NCBI GenBank assembly: GCA_002312935.1
Contig: DCAT01000075.1
Coordinates: 1-11,056 of the forward strand
DNA length: 11,056 nt
DNA from: Oceanospirillaceae bacterium UBA1126
GTDB taxonomy: Bacteria; Pseudomonadota; Gammaproteobacteria; Pseudomonadales; Balneatricaceae
Direction of reading: 5' to 3'
This document shows positions 5,700 through 11,056 of this stretch, in pieces (positions within the stretch are counted from its first letter, which is position 1; the number at the start of each line of letters is the position of its first letter). The position numbers and the translations under genes were made by a program. Under the pieces are notes generated by a model, which worked only from the letters and a program-made list of their open reading frames with translations, was not told the DNA's origin and searched no databases.

Positions 5700-6572
5700 T
5701 TAGAGCGGTAAGTTTAATAACGCCAGGTCTGTTTCTTCACACGTTCGCTCATCATTTGAACGTTGCACCCGTTTAAAGTTGTGCAGCTGGGTATCCATTA
5801 GGTGCGAGGGCACTACATTCTGTAGTGACTTAGCCATACTTTCTACTCGGCCTGGATGGTTTTTTTCCCAATCTTGCAACATGGCTTTAATGTGTTGGCG
5901 TTGGAGATTATCTTGAGAGCCACATAGGTTGCACGGAATAATAGGGTATTGTTTAAGTTGGGCATACTCTGCTATGTCTTGTTCACGGGCATAAGCCATA
6001 GGGCGGATGACCGTATTTATGCCATTGTCACTGAGTAAACGGGCGGGCATGGCTTTAAGCTTGCCTCCGTGAAACATGTTTAAAAATAAGGTTTCTAGTA
6101 TGTCATCGCGGTGGTGACCTAAGGCTATTTTAGTGATGCCACGTTCTTGAGCAAACCGATACAAAGTACCGCGGCGCATGCGTGAGCATAAACCACAGGT
6201 GGTTTTTCCTTCTTTAATCACGGCTTTCACTACACTATAGGTATCGTGTTCGATAACGTGAAAATCTACTCCCACTTCAGCAAGGTACTTAGGCAATATA
6301 TGTTCTGGAAAATCAGGTTGTTTTTGGTCTAAATTAACCGCCAGTATGTCAAAGTCTATGGGCGCACTTTTTTGCAATTGCATTAGTATGTCGAGCATGG
6401 CGTAAGAGTCTTTACCACCAGACACACACACCATTACCTTGTCGCCCTGCTCTATCATGGCGTAATCGTCGATGGCGCGGCCTACATCACGGCGCAAACG
6501 CTTTTGTAATTTCTGTTGCCGTTTCGTGGCATCTTGCACATTAAGTTCTAGTCGGCTCACAAGCTTTACCAC
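5700..6572 (-). CDS. ttcA: tRNA 2-thiocytidine(32) synthetase TtcA
   Basis: TtcA makes s2C at position 32 of certain tRNAs, activating the base with ATP and using an iron-sulfur cluster for sulfur transfer. The 290-residue product has the PP-loop SGGKDS (51-56) and LDQKQPDFPEHILP (81-94). The first CxxC is TTCGLCSR (Cys126, Cys129), GHHRDDILETLFLNMFHGG spans 152-170, and the second CxxC is PCNLCGSQ (Cys214, Cys217). NVVPSHLMD (252-260) closes the conserved part. The C-terminal tail is shorter than in E. coli. The best start is GTG at 6572, overlapping the end of the DUF2058 gene by seven bases; another GTG at 6560 is also possible since the N-terminus before KLQKRLRR is not conserved. Translational coupling to the DUF2058 gene is likely. 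Confidence 0.96.
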   Translation of the reverse strand: MVKLVSRLELNVQDATKRQQKLQKRLRRDVGRAIDDYAMIEQGDKVMVCVSGGKDSYAMLDILMQLQKSAPIDFDILAVNLDQKQPDFPEHILPKYLAEVGVDFHVIEHDTYSVVKAVIKEGKTTCGLCSRMRRGTLYRFAQERGITKIALGHHRDDILETLFLNMFHGGKLKAMPARLLSDNGINTVIRPMAYAREQDIAEYAQLKQYPIIPCNLCGSQDNLQRQHIKAMLQDWEKNHPGRVESMAKSLQNVVPSHLMDTQLHNFKRVQRSNDERTCEETDLALLNLPL

Positions 6573-7105
6573 ATTAAATCATCTGGAATAACAAAATCTG
6601 CGTAAGGGTCGTCTTCATCTGCAACGTCCTCTGCTGCAGACTCGGCACGAATAATCAAAGTGTCTGGCGCACGCTCTTCAATTCGGGCAGCCACAGTTGT
6701 CGGTACCACACAGTAATGCTCATCTAAGCCAACAATTACTAAGGAACCTCTACTTAGAGCAGCTTGTTGCATTGCGTTAACGTAGAGTTTTTTAATGGCT
6801 TTGCCATCAACAAAATTATAGGTTACTTCACCGCCTGTTAGGTCTAACCGGCAACGTTCTAACATTTGCTTCACTTGAGCAACCACTGCGCGGTCTTGAT
6901 GTTCAGCGTCACGCTGCGCATTAAGCTGCTTAGACCGAACTGCTTGTGCTTGTTTTTCACCCAGCGCACGTTGCGCCGCAGTTTCACCCACATCAACACC
7001 CTTACGCACATCACGGGTTTGCTTCTTTTTAGCCTTGGTGGCTTGCTTAGATTGCTTTTCGTTGGCTAAACCGGCCTTCAGCAACTGATCTTGTAAACTG
7101 GCCAT
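6566..7105 (-). CDS. DUF2058 (YaiL family) protein
   Basis: A 179-residue cytosolic protein matching E. coli YaiL, annotated in databases as DUF2058. It starts MASLQDQLLKAGL, continues with a strongly basic, probably coiled-coil helix rich in Lys, Gln and Ala (about 14-85), then a small beta domain with YNFVDGKAIKKLYVN (96-110) and YCVVPTTVAARIEER (131-145). It ends with the hallmark acidic tail EDDPYADFVIPDDLMW (164-179). The basic stretch fits nucleic-acid or ribosome association, but no function is established. AAAGGAAG six bases before the ATG is a strong ribosome-binding site. It lies 65 bases after recQ and overlaps ttcA, so recQ, this gene and ttcA probably form one transcription unit. 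Confidence 0.93.
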   Translation of the reverse strand: MASLQDQLLKAGLANEKQSKQATKAKKKQTRDVRKGVDVGETAAQRALGEKQAQAVRSKQLNAQRDAEHQDRAVVAQVKQMLERCRLDLTGGEVTYNFVDGKAIKKLYVNAMQQAALSRGSLVIVGLDEHYCVVPTTVAARIEERAPDTLIIRAESAAEDVADEDDPYADFVIPDDLMW

Positions 7106-7170
7106 TAATGGCTTCCTTTAAAGTAATAGGATAAGGCTTTTCAGCCAATTAATAATGGTACCATAGCTGA

Positions 7171-8970
7171 CTAGGCGTGTTGTTGAATTAAAGCTAAAAA
7201 GTCATCCCCGTAGCGGTCTAGTTTCTTTTCACCCACACCGTGCACATGGCTCATTTCCAAAAGTGACTGAGGTTTTGCATGGAGCATTTCTAATAAGGAA
7301 GAATCACTAAAAATTACGTAAGGTGGCACTTTCTGATCTTGGGCTAACGCCATGCGTAATTCCCTGAGTAACTGCCATAAGTCCATATCAGCATCGGCTA
7401 TTTGAAGCCTTGCTTTAGCTGCTTTTGGTGCCTTAATAGACACCTTACGATCTAGCCGCAACTGCAGCTCTGCCTCACCTTTAAGTAACGGCCTACAAGG
7501 GGGTAATAACCGCAGGCCACCATAGTTTTCTGGATCACTGGACACTAAGCCCAAGGCCAAAAGTTGCCGATATACCGAGCGCCATTGTTTTTGATCAAAT
7601 TCCTGACCCAATGCAAAGGTAGATATTTTGTCATGGCCTGCAGCTTTAATCTTGTCTGTTGGCTTACCCATTAATATATCAATTAAATGCGCTACACCAT
7701 AGCGTTGGCCGCTTCGAAAAATACAAGATAGCGCCTTACGCGCCACTTCAGTGCCATCAAATGTGGCCACGGGTTCTAAACAGTTATCGCAGTTGCCACA
7801 AGTGTTAGACGAGGCTTCATTAAAGTAGCTTAAAATGGCTTGTCGACGACAATGCGTGATTTCGCACAAACCCAACATGGCGTCTAGTTTAGACTGCTCT
7901 GAGCGCTTAATGGCGGCATCCATATCAGTTTGTTCCAGCCGCTGCCTTAACCACATTACGTCTTGTAAACCATAAACCATCCATGCATCTGCAGGCAGCC
8001 CATCACGCCCTGCTCGGCCAGTTTCCTGATAATACGATTCTATGCTTTTAGGTAAATCTAAGTGGGCAACAAAACGCACGTTAGGTTTATCAATACCCAT
8101 ACCAAAGGCAATAGTGGCCACCATTACTAAGCCTTCTTCATTGAGAAAACGCTGTTGATTTTGAGCTCTTCTTTCTGAGCCTAATCCAGCATGATAGGGC
8201 AGTGCAGGAACACCTTGCTCCACTAACCAAAGAGCTGTTTCGTCTACTTTTTTACGTGACATACAATAAACAATGCCAGCATTACCCTGGTGCTGCAATT
8301 GCACAAAATCTAGTAACTGATGCTTACCTTTTTGCTTTTGCATAATACGATAACGGATATTTGGCCGGTCAAAACTACTGATGTACTGTTGCGCTTGATT
8401 CAGCCCTAAACGTTTTACCATTTCCTGCTGCGTAGGCCTGTCTGCCGTGGCTGTTAGTGCCATTCTGGGTATATGTGGGAAGTTTTGTTGTAAGCACTCT
8501 AGTTGCAAGTATTCAGGCCTAAAGTCATGGCCCCATTGAGACACGCAGTGAGCTTCATCGATAGCAAATAACGCGACCTTACAAGATCTCAACAAATTCA
8601 TACACGAAGCAGTCATTAATCGTTCAGGCGAAACGTAAAGTAAATCTAAATCACCATTTAATGCCTGTTGTTCAATTTGGTTCTGCAGTTGCCAATCAAT
8701 ACCCGAATGCAACGCCTGTGCATTCACCCCAAGTTGCTGCATGCTTGAGACTTGATCTTGCATTAACGCGATTAAAGGAGAAATAACAACCCCGACGCCC
8801 TCTCTAAGTAGTGCTGGGATTTGATAACAGATAGACTTACCTCCACCTGTGGGCATTAACACTAGTGCGTCACCACCATCAATGACATGCTGGATTACGT
8901 CTAGTTGGTGGCCACGAAAATGTTCGTAGCCAAAGAGGCTGTGCAAAAGTTTTTCAGGAGTATCGTTCAT
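7171..8970 (-). CDS. recQ: ATP-dependent DNA helicase RecQ
   Basis: A 3'-5' superfamily 2 helicase acting in recombination and replication-fork repair. The 599 residues are close to the E. coli length of about 609, with all domains present. The helicase core has Walker A MPTGGGKS (39-46, Lys45), DEAH (138-141) with the aromatic-rich loop CVSQWGHDF, TATAD motif III, VATIAFGMGIDKPNVRF, and ETGRAGRDG as motif VI. The zinc site uses Cys374, Cys391, Cys394 and Cys397 (CGNCDNC). The winged-helix RQC domain with GHDK lies at about 405-500, and a C-terminal HRDC domain at about 515-599. The ATG at 8970 has an AAGG only at a long 13-base distance. It diverges from the YecA-family gene and heads a likely operon with the DUF2058 gene and ttcA. 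Confidence 0.97.
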   Translation of the reverse strand: MNDTPEKLLHSLFGYEHFRGHQLDVIQHVIDGGDALVLMPTGGGKSICYQIPALLREGVGVVISPLIALMQDQVSSMQQLGVNAQALHSGIDWQLQNQIEQQALNGDLDLLYVSPERLMTASCMNLLRSCKVALFAIDEAHCVSQWGHDFRPEYLQLECLQQNFPHIPRMALTATADRPTQQEMVKRLGLNQAQQYISSFDRPNIRYRIMQKQKGKHQLLDFVQLQHQGNAGIVYCMSRKKVDETALWLVEQGVPALPYHAGLGSERRAQNQQRFLNEEGLVMVATIAFGMGIDKPNVRFVAHLDLPKSIESYYQETGRAGRDGLPADAWMVYGLQDVMWLRQRLEQTDMDAAIKRSEQSKLDAMLGLCEITHCRRQAILSYFNEASSNTCGNCDNCLEPVATFDGTEVARKALSCIFRSGQRYGVAHLIDILMGKPTDKIKAAGHDKISTFALGQEFDQKQWRSVYRQLLALGLVSSDPENYGGLRLLPPCRPLLKGEAELQLRLDRKVSIKAPKAAKARLQIADADMDLWQLLRELRMALAQDQKVPPYVIFSDSSLLEMLHAKPQSLLEMSHVHGVGEKKLDRYGDDFLALIQQHA

Positions 8971-9081
8971 CGCGCGCTATTATCCTTGAAGGTGGCCTCA
9001 CTGTCACCCCTATAAAAGGCCTAGATGAGCAACAGAGACAAGAAATCAATGGGGGGTTAGGACACAATCTCTCTAGGGCAT

Positions 9082-9095
9082 ACTAGGGGCCTAGT
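9082..9095. promoter_or_regulatory. Palindrome in the recQ/YecA-family divergent gap
   Basis: ACTAGG and CCTAGT form perfect six-base arms around GG. It lies in the 172-base divergent region, about 30 bases upstream of a TACAAT -10-like hexamer (9124-9129) that could serve the plus-strand gene. No good -35 is visible at the proper spacing, which would suit an activator-dependent promoter, but this is speculative. Confidence 0.3.
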
Positions 9096-9160
9096 TTGTT
9101 AGCTGTTAATGCCTACCATGAGTTACAATAGGCGATATTTATTTGACAGAGTTACACCCC

Positions 9161-9787
9161 ATGTCCATAAGCAGCGACCCGTTAACAGATGGCCAAATCG
9201 ACCAACTTGATGCCTACCTTTTGTCCGACAAAGTTCAAGAGGAAGCCTTAGATTACATTGCTCTACACGGTTACCTGTGTGCCTTAGCGATCAGTCCAGC
9301 ACCTATGCCAGAGCATGAATGGTTAGAGCAAGTTATGGCTGAAAACCCTGTGGCCGAAAATAATTCTGAGCGCCATGAGATTATTAACTTAATACGCCAA
9401 GAGTTTGCTTTTTTACGAGAATGCTTGGAATCTGATCAAGACATCGATCTTCCCTGTGACCTAACCTTGGAACTAGACCAAGAAGACGATTGCCTCTTGG
9501 AGTACTGGGCTCAAGGCTTTATGGAACTGATATTTAGCCAAGAAGATATTTGGTTTGCCGAGCAAGAAGAAGATGTAGCTGAATGCTTGCTACCCTTCAT
9601 GTTGGCAGCTAAATTAGATGAAGACGCAGAACTTGAAGAGTTACGTCAACAGCCTGAATTTTGTCAACAATTGTGTGAGCAAATTCCAGAGTTATTGCAA
9701 GATTTATATCTATTGTTCCGCGTCCCTGCAGACAAACCTAAAGGGGGTTACTCAGGTAAAAAAGCATCTGGGCCTAAAAAACACTAA
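9161..9787 (+). CDS. YecA/UPF0149 family protein without a SEC-C zinc tail
   Basis: A 208-residue, strongly acidic helical protein of the YecA/YgfB (UPF0149) group. Family-like features are the opening PLTDGQIDQLDAYLLSD, EALDYIALHGYLCALAISP (28-46) with the LHGYLCAL helix, EWLEQVM, and a later EYWAQGFMELIF segment equivalent to the CFGYMRG region of YecA. Two of its acidic runs are rich in Glu and Gln. The C-terminus is a short basic Lys/Gly tail (KPKGGYSGKKASGPKKH) instead of the Cys/His SEC-C motif that ends E. coli YecA. No role is established for the family. I chose the ATG at 9161; a TTG at 9143 in frame would add six residues. A TACAAT hexamer at 9124-9129 could be the -10. The stop is six bases from the convergent tupC stop. 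Confidence 0.75.
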   Translation: MSISSDPLTDGQIDQLDAYLLSDKVQEEALDYIALHGYLCALAISPAPMPEHEWLEQVMAENPVAENNSERHEIINLIRQEFAFLRECLESDQDIDLPCDLTLELDQEDDCLLEYWAQGFMELIFSQEDIWFAEQEEDVAECLLPFMLAAKLDEDAELEELRQQPEFCQQLCEQIPELLQDLYLLFRVPADKPKGGYSGKKASGPKKH

Positions 9788-9793
9788 CATGGC

Positions 9794-10420
9794 CTAAGCC
9801 TGAACTGTTAGCTTTCCTGCAGCTAACAACCAATGTTGATTACACAATTTAGTCAAGGCGTTGTCTTGATGGCAAGCCAGTAAAATACCAGTTCCGCGCC
9901 GATGCAGGTCTTGCAACATTTCTTCAATACGCGCCACAGACCCAATGTCTAAGTTACTGGTAGGCTCATCAAGCAAGACTAATGCTGGGTCTAATACTAG
10001 GGCTCTTGCCAAGGCTAAGCGTTGACGTTCACCACCAGAGAGCAAGTGAGCTTGGCGATACTCAAGATGATCCAAGCCAGCCCATGCTAGGGCCTTATCT
10101 ACTTTTTTTGTATTTTTCTCTCGCCTCATACGTAATCCGTATTCCACATTGCTGCGCACATCCGTGTCAAAAAGGTAGGTATTTTGGTGTAGGTAGATGA
10201 CGGCTTGCCGCCGCATGTTTTCTCCTGCCATAGGAATTCGCCTAACCTCACCTGAGGTGGGTTTTTGAAGGCCTGCCATGATTTTCATCAAGGTAGATTT
10301 GCCTACGCCATTGGGACCATGAAGGTGCACCGCATCAGCACTAATGAGTTGCAACTGGTCGATGACAAACAAGTCCTCTTCGCCGTATCGCTGACATATG
10401 TTATTAAGCTCTAAGCGCAT
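9794..10420 (-). CDS. tupC: Tungstate ABC transporter ATP-binding protein TupC
   Basis: The ATPase subunit of a tungstate-type importer at the cytoplasmic face of the inner membrane. The 208 residues carry Walker A GPNGVGKST (35-43), the Q-loop LHQNTYLF (77-84), signature LSGGERQ (127-133), Walker B VLLDEP (148-153), the D-loop SNLD and the switch His184. It is short, lacking the C-terminal regulatory domain of ModC-type ATPases, which fits TupC. The ATG overlaps the last base of the permease stop (TAATG), so translation is coupled. The tungstate assignment depends on the adjoining TupB-like permease; molybdate or another oxyanion remains possible. The gene ends six bases from the convergent YecA-family gene, without a visible terminator. 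Confidence 0.85.
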   Translation of the reverse strand: MRLELNNICQRYGEEDLFVIDQLQLISADAVHLHGPNGVGKSTLMKIMAGLQKPTSGEVRRIPMAGENMRRQAVIYLHQNTYLFDTDVRSNVEYGLRMRREKNTKKVDKALAWAGLDHLEYRQAHLLSGGERQRLALARALVLDPALVLLDEPTSNLDIGSVARIEEMLQDLHRRGTGILLACHQDNALTKLCNQHWLLAAGKLTVQA

Positions 10421-11056
10421 TAGGTACCATGCCTCAGCACACGGCTATGGCTTTGCATCCAGCCTAAACTCACATTGAGTATTAAAGCCATCACCAAAAG
10501 TACAATGCCTAGGGCAACACCCTGCACAAACTCACCTTTGCCAGTTTCTAAGGCAATGGCGGTGGTGATGTTTCGTGTGTGGTGTAATATATTGCCGCCC
10601 ACCATCATTGCACTTCCTACTTCTGCAATAATACGCCCAAAGGCAGTGACTACCGCCGCAAGAAGTGCAAACCGAACTTCAAATAACAATGTAACAAACG
10701 CTTGTAATGGGCTCGCTCCCAGGGTTTTAGCAGTTTCTAAAACGCGGTGATCTGCAGCTTGGAAAGCACTTAAGCTCATCGCTACCAATAGAGGAAAACA
10801 TAAGAGGATCTGGCCAATAATCATGGCTGGTCGGGTGAACAGAAGATTAAGATCACCCAAGGGACCAGCACGTGACAGGAGCATATATAGCACTAGCCCA
10901 ACCACCACAGTAGGGACTGCCAGCAAACTATTAAGTAAACTTATTGCGACCCAACGACCAGGAAAGCGAAAATAGGCTAGCATAAATCCAGCACTCAACG
11001 CTGGCAATAAAGCAATTAATAAAGCGCTGGCCGAAACACTAAAAGACACTCCAACA
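10420..11056 (-). CDS. tupB: Tungstate ABC transporter permease TupB (5' end beyond the window)
   Basis: Inner-membrane permease of the tungstate importer; at least 211 residues are visible and the frame is open to the window end. A GTG at 11049 could start it, but TupB proteins usually have a further N-terminal segment, so the true start probably lies outside. Several hydrophobic segments are visible. The diagnostic stretch AVPTVVVGLVLYMLLSRAGP follows the second, then LLFTRPAMIIGQILLCFPLL. The EAA-like coupling loop is ETAKTLGASPLQAF, followed by FGRIIAEVGSAMMVGGNI and a last membrane helix before the C-terminus. These match TupB better than ModB or PstC. Gene order tupA-tupB-tupC is usual, so the binding protein TupA is expected just past the right edge. 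Tungstate is used by enzymes such as some formate dehydrogenases. Confidence 0.88.
   Translation of the reverse strand, partial: VGVSFSVSASALLIALLPALSAGFMLAYFRFPGRWVAISLLNSLLAVPTVVVGLVLYMLLSRAGPLGDLNLLFTRPAMIIGQILLCFPLLVAMSLSAFQAADHRVLETAKTLGASPLQAFVTLLFEVRFALLAAVVTAFGRIIAEVGSAMMVGGNILHHTRNITTAIALETGKGEFVQGVALGIVLLVMALILNVSLGWMQSHSRVLRHGT

Noticed and set aside
7133..7148. Mini hairpin GGCT-GAAA-AGCC on the minus strand after recQ
   Set aside because: Only a four-base stem; although the loop is a stable GNRA type, there is no U-tail, and the gap seems to be internal to an operon.
7155..7164. Perfect palindrome ATGGTACCAT between recQ and the DUF2058 gene
   Set aside because: Too short and without a loop or T-run to be a terminator; palindromes of this size are common by chance.

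Overview
This 11 kb window reads as ordinary chromosomal DNA of a gammaproteobacterium, probably a marine or aquatic lineage outside the enterics. The organism call rests on gammaproteobacterial protein families read directly from the translations: YheU, TusA, the DUF2058 (YaiL) protein ending in its conserved C-terminus, TtcA, a YecA/UPF0149 protein and RecQ. Base composition is moderate and even. I see no transposase, integrase, phage gene, CRISPR array, rRNA or complete tRNA, and no gene that is clearly foreign by composition.

Layout. At the left edge is the N-terminal half of acetyl-CoA synthetase (acs, minus strand, cut by the window). Divergent from it runs a tight plus-strand group: a degenerate DEDDh exonuclease-like protein, a lipoprotein with a lytic transglycosylase (SLT-like) domain whose start overlaps the end of the previous gene, and yheU. 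Facing these are tusA and an alpha/beta hydrolase on the minus strand. A 376-base gene-free stretch with promoter-like and palindromic sequence leads to a plus-strand gene for a 219-residue protein. I read that protein as a short relative of the Ldh2-type dehydrogenase fold (possibly DUF3726-like) with Cys where the catalytic His would be expected.

The middle is a long minus-strand run, in transcription order recQ, DUF2058 gene, ttcA, an FMN-dependent PPOX flavoprotein gene and a DUF2237 gene. The DUF2058 and ttcA genes overlap and are probably translationally coupled. A 17-base palindrome lies just upstream of the flavoprotein gene. At the right, an acidic YecA-family protein on the plus strand faces a tungstate-type ABC transporter, tupC (ATPase) and tupB (permease, running off the window), whose coding regions overlap by one base (TAATG).

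Working together: TusA and TtcA both belong to sulfur transfer and tRNA thiolation, though they are not adjacent and need not be in one pathway. TupBC would feed tungstate to tungstoenzymes. RecQ serves DNA repair and Acs acetate activation. I found no convincing new multi-gene system. The points most worth a second look are the short Ldh2-like protein, the exonuclease-like/transglycosylase gene pair, the palindrome before the flavoprotein gene, and the changed adenylation loop in Acs.
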